Shown one piece after another: positions 17,639 through 26,423 of a stretch of 48,507 bases of DNA (positions are counted from its first letter, which is position 1; each line of letters opens with the position of its first letter). The notes below the pieces were generated by a model, which did not search any database, was not told the origin of the DNA, and saw only the letters and a program-made list of their open reading frames with translations. Source of the stretch: Acidobacteriota bacterium (GTDB lineage: Bacteria > Acidobacteriota > Thermoanaerobaculia > Thermoanaerobaculales > Thermoanaerobaculaceae); the NCBI GenBank assembly GCA_004298115.1, contig SCRJ01000171.1, forward strand, positions 1 through 48,507. The letters run 5' to 3'. The position numbers and the translations under genes were made by a program.

Positions 17639-18718
17639 ATGAAGCGGACCTTGGTTGTCGTCGGTGCCGTCCTGCTCGTTGCCGCGGCCGCGTTCGGTCA
17701 GGCCAACGGCAAGCTCCAGCTCCACTTCATCGACGTGGGCCAGGGCGACGCCGAGGTGCTCATCTCGCCGCACGGCGAGGTCGTTCTTTTCGACGACGGC
17801 GTGCGCGACCACTGCGGCAAGCCGCTCGCGTACCTCGCGAAGATCGGCGTCACCAAGGTGGACGTCCACATCGCCAGCCACTACCACGACGACCACATCG
17901 GCTGCGCCCAGGAGGTCCTGACCGCCTTCCCGCTCCAGGGCGAGGCGTACGACCGGGGCGGCAGCTACACCACGACCAGTTACACGAAGTACGTCGACGC
18001 CGTCGGCTCCCACCGCGCCACCGCGACCACCTCGACCGTGATCACGCTCGACCAGGAGTGGCCCGACCCGGTCACGATCTCGATCGTCGCTTTGAACGGC
18101 AACGGCGTCGCCACCACGAACGAGAACGACCTCAGCGTCGTCGCCGTCGTCCGCTACGGCCACTTCCGCGCCGAGCTCGGCGGCGACCTCTCCGGCTTCG
18201 ACACCGGCAGCTACGCCGACATCGAGACCTCCGTCGCGCCGCTGGTCGGTCGCATCGACGTCTACAAGGTGCACCATCACTCCAGCCGCTACAGCACCAA
18301 CGACGCCTGGCTCGCGACCACCGCGCCGCGGATCGGGATCGTCTCGGTCGGCGACGGCAACAGCTACGGTTACCCGACCCCGGACTGCCTCGCCCGCCTG
18401 CACGCGCGCGGCGTCCGCACCTACTGGACCGAGGCCGGCGCCGGCGTCGCCCCCGACGCGGCGTTCGACGAGGTCGCCGGCAGCACCGTCGTCGAGGTGG
18501 CGAAGGACGCCGCGGAGTACACGGTGACGATCGCCGGCGGCGCCGTGGACACCTACCCGACGTGGGAGCGTCCGGCCACCCCGACGCCGACCCCGACGCC
18601 GACCGAGACCCCGGTCCCGGCCTCCACCGGGCGCGCCCGCCGCCACCTCGGAGCGGAGCCGTCCCCAACACCCACGCCGACCCCGACCCCGGCGCCCGCG
18701 GCCCCACCCGGCCTCTGA
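17639..18718 (+). CDS. exported ComEC/Rec2-like metallo-beta-lactamase-fold protein
   Basis: A 359-residue exported protein. The signal peptide (TLVVVGAVLLVAAAAFGQA) is followed by an MBL domain with LHFIDVGQGDAEVL and the metal motif SHYHDDHIG, then ENDLSVVAVVRYG, LGGDLSG and VYKVHHHSS, all typical of the hydrolase domain attached to ComEC competence channels. Here it stands alone and secreted, so nucleic-acid, nucleotide or phosphodiester cleavage outside the cytoplasm is possible but unproven. The C-terminus is two Pro-Thr repeat stretches (PTPTPTPTETP and PTPTPTPTPAP) flanking GRARRHL. Such linkers usually cross the cell envelope. GTG at 17636 and ATG at 17639 are adjacent; the ATG was preferred, with GGGAGGGAG upstream. 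Confidence 0.82.
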   Translation: MKRTLVVVGAVLLVAAAAFGQANGKLQLHFIDVGQGDAEVLISPHGEVVLFDDGVRDHCGKPLAYLAKIGVTKVDVHIASHYHDDHIGCAQEVLTAFPLQGEAYDRGGSYTTTSYTKYVDAVGSHRATATTSTVITLDQEWPDPVTISIVALNGNGVATTNENDLSVVAVVRYGHFRAELGGDLSGFDTGSYADIETSVAPLVGRIDVYKVHHHSSRYSTNDAWLATTAPRIGIVSVGDGNSYGYPTPDCLARLHARGVRTYWTEAGAGVAPDAAFDEVAGSTVVEVAKDAAEYTVTIAGGAVDTYPTWERPATPTPTPTPTETPVPASTGRARRHLGAEPSPTPTPTPTPAPAAPPGL

Positions 18719-18764
18719 CCTGTCCGCGCCCATGCGGGGCGCAGGCCGCTGGCCGAACGGTGAC

Positions 18765-18815
18765 CGCGCCCGCCGCGCGCTCGAGATCCGGGAGTGATCC
18801 TTGCGGCCGCCCGCG
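18765..18815 (+). repeat. 51-nt diverged direct repeat, copy A
   Basis: Matches 19522-19572 at about 41 of 51 positions without gaps, including CGCGCCCGCCGC at the start, GAGATC in the middle and GGCCGCCCGCG at the end. The two copies flank the MBL hydrolase gene at 18825-19505. Confidence 0.6.
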
Positions 18816-18824
18816 CAGCGCCGG

Positions 18825-19505
18825 CTACGCCGCCAGCGCCCGGCGCAGGACCTCGGCCGGGAACGGCTCGCCGTGCGCCGGGAAGATCGTGGTTGCCCCG
18901 GCGTCGAGCAGCGTCCGCCAGCCGGCACGCACCTGCTCGAAGTCGTCGGCGAAGATCGGCACACCTGGCCCGCGCCGCATCGGGAAGCCGTTCATCGCCA
19001 GGTCGCCGACCAGCGCCTCGCCGCCCGGCAGCAGCACGCTCACCGACCCGGCCGTGTGGCCCGGCGTGGGGATCACCCGCCCCGCGAGTCCGAACGGCGC
19101 GAGGTCGAGTCCCTCGTCCCCGATCGCGATCTCCACCGCCGCGGGCTCGATCCTCACTAGCGGCGCGAGCGCCCGCAGGCCCACCAGCATGATCCGGCCC
19201 CACGTCGTCCCGCCGGGGGGCAGCGGCGCCCGGCCGCGCTCCAGCCACCCGCGGTCGGGCTCGCGCATCGCGATCGGCGCGCCGGTCATCGCGGAGATCG
19301 CGCGCGCCGACCCGACGTGGTCGAAGTGCCCGTGCGTCATCACGACCAACCGGATCTCCGCGGGGACCACGCCGAGCCGGGCGAGCGCCCGCGCGAACGC
19401 CGCGCCCTTGCCGGGCACGCCGGCGTCCACCAGCACCGCGCCCTCGCCCCGGATGAGGGCGCAGCGCGTCACCCCGAGCCTGATCGGATCGATCCGTACG
19501 CCCAT
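18825..19505 (-). CDS. cytoplasmic metallo-beta-lactamase-fold hydrolase
   Basis: A 226-residue MBL-fold protein of the glyoxalase II-like type with no signal peptide. Metal-binding motifs are MTHGHFDHVGSA, TPGHTAGSVSVLLPGGEALVGDL and the final FPAHGEPFPAE. The middle, between THGHFDH and TPGHT, is longer than in glyoxalase II. The substrate is not evident; hydrolases of this subgroup cleave thioesters or lactones. The ATG at 19505 has AAGGAG about 8 nt upstream; longer in-frame starts upstream lack an RBS. It is convergent with the exported MBL gene and lies downstream of the NHL-like gene on the same strand, separated by about 130 bp that contain repeat copy B. Confidence 0.85.
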   Translation of the reverse strand: MGVRIDPIRLGVTRCALIRGEGAVLVDAGVPGKGAAFARALARLGVVPAEIRLVVMTHGHFDHVGSARAISAMTGAPIAMREPDRGWLERGRAPLPPGGTTWGRIMLVGLRALAPLVRIEPAAVEIAIGDEGLDLAPFGLAGRVIPTPGHTAGSVSVLLPGGEALVGDLAMNGFPMRRGPGVPIFADDFEQVRAGWRTLLDAGATTIFPAHGEPFPAEVLRRALAA

Positions 19506-19521
19506 CGCCGCGCTCCTTCCC

Positions 19522-19572
19522 CGCGCCCGCCGCACGCTTGAGATCTGGGGTCGGGCCTCGTGGCCGCCCGCG
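19522..19572 (+). repeat. 51-nt diverged direct repeat, copy B
   Basis: Partner of 18765-18815. It contains TTGAGATCTGGGGTCGG, a motif also partly seen near 6041 and near 19617, so a dispersed intergenic repeat family is likely. Confidence 0.6.
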
Positions 19573-19635
19573 TCCTGGTTCCTCGGCGCGAGCATACCGC
19601 CGTCCCACCCCGCCTTTGAGATCGACCGCCAGCTC

Positions 19636-22575
19636 TCAATGCACCGACGACCCGATCGTCCGAGGCGGTTCGGGTGCGCGATGGCGAGCGCTCACCGCGG
19701 CTCGGCCGGAGGAGGACGCCGCGAGGTGCCGCCGGACCCGCCGCGAGGCGTTGGCCAGCCAGGACCCGTCGCGTGCGAGATCGATCCCCAGCACGCGATC
19801 CCAGGTGTGGTCCTGGATGAGCAGCAGCCCGTGCGAGTCGAAGGTCACCTCTCCGGGGGCGCCCATCGGCACGGCGACCGAGAAGTCGGGCTTCTGCCCC
19901 GTCGTGTAGCGGCCGTCGGGATCGCGGCGAAGGGGGTCGCGATAGATCCAGATCTGTCTCCACGGGCGTTCCGACCAGTCGCCGTAGTAGCCGTCGTTGC
20001 TGACGACCATCTCGCCGGCGCGATCGAAGGCCACCGAGATCGGGGAGCCCGGCTCGCCGACGGTCTCGAACGCCCCTGGTCCGGCCTCGTCCAGCGCGCC
20101 GACGAACGCCTTCGCCGCGGGAATGAGGGCGCAGAGAACGGTCGTCGAGTCGGCGCACCGGGTCGTCACGCCATCGAGGTCGGCGCGCGCGAGCATCACG
20201 ATGCGCACGTTGCCGTGCCCCTCGTAGTCGTTCTCGACGACGAACAGGTTGCCTTGCCCGTCGAACTTCAGCTCGTTGTTCACCCACATCGAGAGCCCGT
20301 CCGACTGGGGCGTCGCCGCGCCGTGGTTGGGACTGGAGTTCGTGGTGTCGCTCTGGCCGATGACGGCGTCCACCGTGAGCGCCTGGCCGGGAGTCGCAAA
20401 GTCCGACACGTTCGAGACGCGCAGGATCCGGTTGTGGTAGGGGTCCGCGAGGTAGAGGCGCGCCTTCCCCTCGTCGTAGGCCAATCCGCCGCGGATAGGG
20501 CCGATCGGGGTCTGGTCGTTCCACTCCAGGTGCAAACCCACTGGCGAGGAACTCTCGGTCAGGGGCAGGGGATAGGCGGCAAGGGGGGGCTCCGAGTTGG
20601 TCCACAGCAGGAGGTTGCTAGAGCCTCCGGCGGTCACCAGGTTCGCCTGCCCGAAGATGCCGGTCGCGACGCCCTCCAGTACGAAGGTTGGCGGCGCCCC
20701 CGGGGGCGTGTGCGTGTAGTCGTTCCAGACCTTGACGCGACCGCCGTTCCCGAGGACGATGAGTTGCTCCTCTCGAGGATCGTCGTCCGGGCCGTTGTAC
20801 ACGGCCATGCCGGCGCCCGGAGTCTCGCCGACCTGCATGTCGATCGCCGGCTGGTAGCCAGCGAGCGCCGCCTGTAACGCCGAGGATCCACGCTCGTCGT
20901 TGGAGCTGACATTGGCGTCCGTTCCGGGGAAGAGCCCGCCGATGGGATCGGGGGGACAGCCGCTCCCGGCGTACGCGCTCAGCTCGTGGCTCGCGACGCG
21001 GTGGTTCTCTTCGTCCGCGGTGAGGATGTGGTCGTACGGATCGAAGGCCGGCGATCCCATCGGCGTGAACGGCTGGAATGGGCTGTCCGACGCGCACTGA
21101 AAGTAGGCAGCCGCGCGGGTCTCGTTGACGGAGCGCGGTCCGAGGACGGCGAGGATCGTGCCCTGGGGATCGAGGAGCGTCGTCCGGTGCGCCGCCATCG
21201 TCTCGTTGATCCACACGATGCCGCTCGCGTAGCGTGCGAATCGGGGGTCCGAGCTGCCGAGGTAGGGGTTGAGCGCGAACCCCGTCGCCGCCATCACGTA
21301 CTGGCCCTGCCAGTCCACCGCGCCACATTCCCAATCGGCAAACGGCTGGGACGTGCACATGTAGTCGAGCGAAGGCACGTGGGGAACGAACGGCTGGTCC
21401 GGCACGAGCGCGCGCCTGGTGGCGCCGCTGAACGAGGGGTTCCCTTTGGAATCGAACGAGGTCGGGGAAAAGACCTCGATCCGGGCCGCCCATTGGTCGG
21501 CGACCAGGTTGAGGACGTAGAGCCTCTGGGTCCTGGAGTCGTAACGAGCGAGGAGCGGGCGGCTCCACGGCTCCGTGGGAAATCGCAGCGACGTGTCGAT
21601 CGCGCGTTCGCCGCGCGGGAACCGAACCACCCGGTGGTTGGAGGTATCCGCGACCCAAACCGAGCCGAAGTCATCGACCGAGACGCCGTGGGCGGAGACG
21701 TAGTTGGCCCAGCCATCGGTGGCCAGGTCAAGGCCGGTGACGGAGGCGGGAGGCACCCGGTCTTCGAAGTACTGAGGCCACGTCCCGCCGTTGGGGCCGT
21801 TGCTCGCAAAGTCGTCGCGCGCGCCGTCCCCCTGGCCAAGCTCGAAATCGGCGACGGTGTCGCCCGCGCCGGGTTCGCAGCCGCTCGTGCAGAACGGTCT
21901 CCTGTACTCGACCACCCGGTTGTTGTAGATGTCCGGCACCCAGAGGTTGCCCTCGCCGTCCACGTCGAAGTTGAGTGCCGTCCAGTCTTCAGCGCGGTTG
22001 TTCGTGAAGTATGGCTGGCCGGTCAGACAGAGCGTGTCCGGGCGCGCGGCGCCGCCGAACCCGACGTTGTCGTCGCCGTTGCAGGCGCCGCTGGTGAAAT
22101 CGGGCTGGCCGAAGACCAGCGCGGGCATCCTGGTGCCGTCCATGACGCACGCGTCCGACGCCAGCGGGCAGTCCGCCGGGTCGTTGCATCCGTTGCTCGG
22201 GCTCTTCCGGCAGTAGCCGATCCCGTCGTACCCGAGGATCCGGTTGTTGCCGCGGTCCGCCACGTAGACCTTGGCCGGCCGGTTGTCCGCGCTGGTGCGG
22301 CGGTCCACGGCAACTCCCGAGGCGTGGTCGACGCCGAACGGAGTGGTCGCGTTGCGCTGCGTCTGGGTGCAGTCGCGCTGTCCGAACAGCAGGTAGAAGC
22401 GGCCACCGAAACACCCGGGCGACGCCGGTGACGGCTCACCCTCGGGCGGCGACCCGGCCGGATCGAGCGCCGCCGCGGAGGCACAAAATGTTGCGGCCGA
22501 AGCGAGGATCAGGAGGATCGCCGCGCCCGTGGGGCACGCCCGAAGGGTCCTTGGAACGCCGGTCGTCTTGATCAT
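19636..22575 (-). CDS. large secreted NHL/beta-propeller-like protein
   Basis: A 979-residue exported protein. The signal sequence (AAILLILASAATFCASAAA) is followed by many NHL-type strand-loop motifs: GVAVDR...KVYVADRGNNRILGY, NLWVPDIYNNRVVEYR, FGSVWVADTSNHRVVRF, ILTADEENHRV, ARLYLADPYHNRILRV and NLFVVENDYEGHGNV. The FGQRDCTQ and FGQPDFTSG segments recur ('VFGQ' motifs), and about a dozen Cys may form disulfides. It probably folds as one or two beta-propellers used for binding on the cell surface. The C-terminus carries the basic motif SRRVRRHL about 40 residues before the end. The start at 22575 is chosen from the signal peptide; its RBS is weak, and an alternative start at 22617 is no better. 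It is divergent from the ELWRSDGT repeat gene. Confidence 0.78.
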   Translation of the reverse strand: MIKTTGVPRTLRACPTGAAILLILASAATFCASAAALDPAGSPPEGEPSPASPGCFGGRFYLLFGQRDCTQTQRNATTPFGVDHASGVAVDRRTSADNRPAKVYVADRGNNRILGYDGIGYCRKSPSNGCNDPADCPLASDACVMDGTRMPALVFGQPDFTSGACNGDDNVGFGGAARPDTLCLTGQPYFTNNRAEDWTALNFDVDGEGNLWVPDIYNNRVVEYRRPFCTSGCEPGAGDTVADFELGQGDGARDDFASNGPNGGTWPQYFEDRVPPASVTGLDLATDGWANYVSAHGVSVDDFGSVWVADTSNHRVVRFPRGERAIDTSLRFPTEPWSRPLLARYDSRTQRLYVLNLVADQWAARIEVFSPTSFDSKGNPSFSGATRRALVPDQPFVPHVPSLDYMCTSQPFADWECGAVDWQGQYVMAATGFALNPYLGSSDPRFARYASGIVWINETMAAHRTTLLDPQGTILAVLGPRSVNETRAAAYFQCASDSPFQPFTPMGSPAFDPYDHILTADEENHRVASHELSAYAGSGCPPDPIGGLFPGTDANVSSNDERGSSALQAALAGYQPAIDMQVGETPGAGMAVYNGPDDDPREEQLIVLGNGGRVKVWNDYTHTPPGAPPTFVLEGVATGIFGQANLVTAGGSSNLLLWTNSEPPLAAYPLPLTESSSPVGLHLEWNDQTPIGPIRGGLAYDEGKARLYLADPYHNRILRVSNVSDFATPGQALTVDAVIGQSDTTNSSPNHGAATPQSDGLSMWVNNELKFDGQGNLFVVENDYEGHGNVRIVMLARADLDGVTTRCADSTTVLCALIPAAKAFVGALDEAGPGAFETVGEPGSPISVAFDRAGEMVVSNDGYYGDWSERPWRQIWIYRDPLRRDPDGRYTTGQKPDFSVAVPMGAPGEVTFDSHGLLLIQDHTWDRVLGIDLARDGSWLANASRRVRRHLAASSSGRAAVSARHRAPEPPRTIGSSVH

Positions 22576-23090
22576 CGCGCCCCGATGGCGTCGGGGCGCG
22601 CCTGGGGAGCGGGACATCTCGGCGCGCGTCGGATGTACGTCCGGTACGCCAGGACGGTCACTGGCAGCATCGAAGCCTGCATTCGGCAAGAGAAGTTCGC
22701 TGCTTCCTCATCGTTGACGTTCCGCCTTTCGGCCCGCCGCACACCGCGCGGACCACGAGGGGCCCCCTGAGGCCGGCCCAAGAACCGAAGTCTGGCCCAA
22801 CCCTCCCGGGCGCGTCAATCGAAACTTGGAGCGAGCGATTGGCGCAACGACGCAACGAGGTCACGGCGCATCGCTTCCCTGGAACCATGGCCCGCACCTG
22901 CCGGTGATCGGTGTCACGTTGCGCGACCCCGATGCCGCCGTTGCGATCGTCCAGGCTGAACTTGCTGCTGCTATCATCACCAGGAGGCTGCGGGACGACA
23001 CGGGGGGCAGAGACGCGGACCGCTGGTTTCCGCTGAGGCTCGTCGTCCGTTTGGCCGCGGCAAGCATTGTTGTTGGAGGAATCAACACTC
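22576..23090. other. divergent intergenic region, about 515 bp
   Basis: It must contain the promoters of the two large secreted-protein genes. No strong sigma-70 pair was found; TATCAT at 22972-22977 is an isolated -10-like match. TTGGAGGA at 23073-23080 is the ribosome binding site of the right-hand gene. No small gene is evident. Confidence 0.4.
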
Positions 23091-26000
23091 ATGCCGTCAA
23101 TCCCGACTCGTGGCTGGTTCCTGTTCAGATCCGTCTGCGCCATGCTGTTCGTCGCCACCGCCGTTCGGGCTGCCGAACAGGTCCGACTCGTCAAGTCATT
23201 CGATTGGGTCGCCAATCCGCCCTGGGGCGGCTGCGGCCTGCAACCGACCCTGCCGACGGACGGCCTCGGCTTCGCGGTCTTTCTCGGCAGGCCCGGCGGC
23301 CTGAGTTGGCGAACGGATGGCACCGCGGCGGGGACCTACGTGTTGTCGGACGGTTGCGTCGGCGCCTGCCAGGGCGGCCCGATGACCGAAGTCGCGATCG
23401 TGGGAGGCGAGGCGTACTACGTGGGAGGTCCGGACGGCACCCTCGTGCTCCGGAAGACGGACGGAACGGTCGAAGGTACCGGGGTCGCGATGCTCCTGGA
23501 CGAATCGGCACAGACGAGTTCGCCGCCCCATGTTGCCAGCCTGGCCGGACGCCTGCTCATTCTCGGCAGGTACCTGGGCAACGACGGCGTTTGGCTCAGC
23601 GATGCGACCCCTGGCGGCACCACGCTCCTGAGTCAAGCCGGCGGCGCCGACGCTCCCCTCGTCGCGGGCAACCAGGCGTTCTTCTCGGCAACCGACCCGA
23701 GCCTCGGCAGGGAGCCGTGGGTGACCGACGGCACGGCCGCCGGGACGCATCCGTTGAAGGACATCTGCCCGAACGATTGCTCGTCGGACCCGTACGGCAT
23801 GGTGCAGGCCGGAGGGCTGGTCTACTTCCTCGCCAACGACGGCGTTCAGGGTGTGCGCCTTTGGCGGAGCGACGGCACACCGGACGGCACCTTCCGTCTG
23901 CGTGACGACTTCCCGAGCGGCACCCTCGGTTACCCCTACTCGATCCAGCCGATCGGGAGCAAGCTCGTGTTCTTTCTCGGCGGGTTGGGTCAAACGAGCC
24001 ACATGTGGTCGAGCGACGGCACCGCCGCCGGCACCACCGACATCTACGACTTTCCGACCCCCGGAGTCGGGACGCCCAGGGAATCCGGCGCGGCGTACGG
24101 CGGGCTCGCCACCACGGGACGAGAACTGTTCTTCAGCGCCGACGATGGGGTCCACGGACCCGAGCTGTGGGCCACCGACGGCACGCGCGACGGTACGCAC
24201 CTGGTGCGCGACATCACGCCGGGCGCGTACGGCACCTCGATCGCGTTGGCCGCGTCGTCGCCGCAGGCCGTCCTGATGGTGATCGACGACGGCGTCCACG
24301 GCCGCGAACTCTGGCGGTCGGACGGCACTTCCGCCGGGACCTTCATGGTGGGCGACGTCTGCCCGGGGTCGTGCTCGTCGGACCCGGGCAACGTGACCGT
24401 CATCGGCAGCGCCGCGCTCTTCACGGCCGAGAGCTACGCTCCGGACCGTATGCTCGGTCGCCAGCTATGGAGAACGGACCTGGTGACGGGCGCGACCGAA
24501 CTCGTCGCCGATATCTGTTCCGGCGGGTGTTCGTCCTTCACCTGGTCCGGTTCCCCGTTCATCGTCGAGGGAGGCGCGGCGGTCTTCTCGGCGATGTCGA
24601 ACGACGGGTACTGCCGGGTGTGGCGGAGCGACGGCACGACGGCGGGCACGCTCCAGTTGCTCGACTGGGCGCAAGGCCCGATGGCTAATGCCACCGGAAC
24701 GATCGGGCGAATGATCAACGTCAATGGCGAGTTGCTGTTCACTGCGACCGGTTCCTCCGGGGCGCCGGCAGCGTGGCGTTCGGATGGCACCACCAACGGG
24801 ACGGTCCCCTCCGAAGTCCAGTCGCCGTCCGCCTCCTGGACCGTGTCGGGTGGGCGGATCTTTGGGTTGACCTACCTCGGGACCGATCCGGCGCCTTCGA
24901 TCGTCGTCACCGATGTCGCCGGCGGCGGCACTCGAGACCTGGCCACCTGCCAGCCAGGCATGGGCCCGTTCTGGCCCAACGGGTTCCAGCCCTATCGTGG
25001 GGGCGTCTTCTTCCAGAACTATGACCCGGTCCACGGCGCCGAGCTGTGGGCCAGCGACGGGACGTCCGGCGGCACCCGGATGGTGGAGGACATCTTCCCC
25101 GGGCAGGGAGGCTCTCAGCCGGCGGATTTCGGGCGGACGAGGGACGCCGTGCTCTTTTCGGCCGCCACGACAGGCCAGGCCCGGGATCTCTGGAAGAGCG
25201 ACGGCACCCCCGAAGGAACTTCGCTCGTCACCGCGGGGATCGGCCCATCCCAGCTCGTCAGCGTGGGTGATCGGGTGTTCTTCGACAGCTGCCGCCCCTC
25301 CTGCACGCTGGCGGTTTCGGACGGGACGCCGGCCGGGACCCGGAGCCTTCCCGCCAGGGATCCGAGCGGCATGATCGCGTTCAACGCGGGCGTCCTGTTC
25401 GTCGGGTCGTCGAACTCGGGCTACGAGCTCTGGCGCAGTGACGGCACCCAGTCCGGCACCTACATGGCCAAGGACATCCGGCCGGGGCCGGGTTCGTCGA
25501 ACCCCAGCGATCTCACCGCGGCCGGGGCGCGTGCGTTCTTCGCCGCGGCCGCTCAGCCGGGCGACGTAGAGCTGTGGAGGACCGACGGGACCGCCGCCGG
25601 GACCGCCCTGGTCAAGGACATCGCCCCGGGGCTGCTGGGCTCGGATCCCACATCCCTGGTCGCCGCCGACGGCGTCGTCTACTTCGTCGCTTCGGACGGA
25701 CAACACGGCGCCGAGCTGTGGCGCAGCGACGGGACGGCGGCGGGCACGAGCATGGTGGAGGACCTGTGTCCGGGAGCATGCTCCTCGACGCCGGCGGGGC
25801 TGACCCGAATCGGCTCGACGGTGTTGTTCGCGGCGGACGACTGGCAGCACGGGATGGCGCTGTGGGCTCTCGATCTCGGGCTCGTGGAGGCGAGCGTCAT
25901 GGACGCGACCGTGCGTCCCGGCGAAGCCCAGGCGACGGTGCCGGTCGCGCTGAGCGCCAAGCCGGACCGCCAGGTCACGTTCGGATTCGAGACCGAGGAT

Positions 26001-26249
26001 GGGACCGCCCATGCGGGCTCCGATTACGCGCGGGCCTCCGGGACGCTGACGATCGCCGCCGGGAGCGGGACGGTCGCACCGATCGTCGTGCCGGTCACGG
26101 CCCGCAGCCCCGGCGAGCCGGAGCATTGGTTCTTCGTCAACCTCACGGAACTGTCGGGCGGGACGGTCCGGCGGAGCACCGCTCGGGTGACCCTGAGCGA
26201 CAACTCGACCGCCCGACGCGTGCGCCGGCACCTGCGGGCCGCGCCCTAG
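23091..26249 (+). CDS. secreted ELWRSDGT-repeat protein with Calx-beta-like C-terminal domain
   Basis: A 1052-residue exported protein. A signal peptide ending near AVRAAEQ is followed by roughly 18 repeats of about 50 residues with the core (E)LW-R-S/T-DGT-x-x-GT-x-x-V-x-D (examples ELWRSDGTAAGTSMVED, ELWATDGTRDGTHLVRD, LWRSDGTPDGTFRLRD). Each continues with a strand such as VYFVASDGQHG. This pattern fits multi-bladed propellers. The last 110 residues resemble a Calx-beta domain (TVPVALSAKPDRQVTFGFETEDGTAHAGSDY, split here into its visible strands, then FVNLTELSGG). The protein ends with TARRVRRHLRAAP. The start at 23091 is favoured over TTG at 23067 by GGAGGA 10 nt upstream. It may bind polysaccharide or calcium at the surface; no catalytic motif is seen. 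Confidence 0.8.
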   Translation: MPSIPTRGWFLFRSVCAMLFVATAVRAAEQVRLVKSFDWVANPPWGGCGLQPTLPTDGLGFAVFLGRPGGLSWRTDGTAAGTYVLSDGCVGACQGGPMTEVAIVGGEAYYVGGPDGTLVLRKTDGTVEGTGVAMLLDESAQTSSPPHVASLAGRLLILGRYLGNDGVWLSDATPGGTTLLSQAGGADAPLVAGNQAFFSATDPSLGREPWVTDGTAAGTHPLKDICPNDCSSDPYGMVQAGGLVYFLANDGVQGVRLWRSDGTPDGTFRLRDDFPSGTLGYPYSIQPIGSKLVFFLGGLGQTSHMWSSDGTAAGTTDIYDFPTPGVGTPRESGAAYGGLATTGRELFFSADDGVHGPELWATDGTRDGTHLVRDITPGAYGTSIALAASSPQAVLMVIDDGVHGRELWRSDGTSAGTFMVGDVCPGSCSSDPGNVTVIGSAALFTAESYAPDRMLGRQLWRTDLVTGATELVADICSGGCSSFTWSGSPFIVEGGAAVFSAMSNDGYCRVWRSDGTTAGTLQLLDWAQGPMANATGTIGRMINVNGELLFTATGSSGAPAAWRSDGTTNGTVPSEVQSPSASWTVSGGRIFGLTYLGTDPAPSIVVTDVAGGGTRDLATCQPGMGPFWPNGFQPYRGGVFFQNYDPVHGAELWASDGTSGGTRMVEDIFPGQGGSQPADFGRTRDAVLFSAATTGQARDLWKSDGTPEGTSLVTAGIGPSQLVSVGDRVFFDSCRPSCTLAVSDGTPAGTRSLPARDPSGMIAFNAGVLFVGSSNSGYELWRSDGTQSGTYMAKDIRPGPGSSNPSDLTAAGARAFFAAAAQPGDVELWRTDGTAAGTALVKDIAPGLLGSDPTSLVAADGVVYFVASDGQHGAELWRSDGTAAGTSMVEDLCPGACSSTPAGLTRIGSTVLFAADDWQHGMALWALDLGLVEASVMDATVRPGEAQATVPVALSAKPDRQVTFGFETEDGTAHAGSDYARASGTLTIAAGSGTVAPIVVPVTARSPGEPEHWFFVNLTELSGGTVRRSTARVTLSDNSTARRVRRHLRAAP

Positions 26250-26345
26250 CCGACGCCGAACCCGCTGCTTGCCGCACGAGAGCCCGAGGCGGTTCCTCGG
26301 CCGTCACGAGGACGACGCTCCGTCTTCGCACGGCGACGAGGGTGC

Positions 26346-26388
26346 GCCCTGGGCCAAAGATTGGCGATTGTGCTGACCTTGACATCAG
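26346..26388 (+). repeat. left terminal inverted repeat of the IS1595-type element
   Basis: Without gaps, 29 of 43 positions match the reverse complement of 28724-28766, including the blocks GCCCTGGGC (1-9), GGCGATT (18-24), TGC and TGACA (35-39). It also contains a perfect TTGACA (26379-26384) that could serve as a -35 box for the inward-facing membrane protein gene, although the -10 is weak. Confidence 0.72.
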
Positions 26389-26423
26389 GCCCTTGAGAGA
26401 CGCGGTGGTAGGGTGTTCACATT

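Noticed and set aside
15761-18964. Frame of over 1000 codons opposite the malic enzyme and MBL gene
   Set aside because: It arises from strong GC bias at third positions of the real genes; no recognisable protein.
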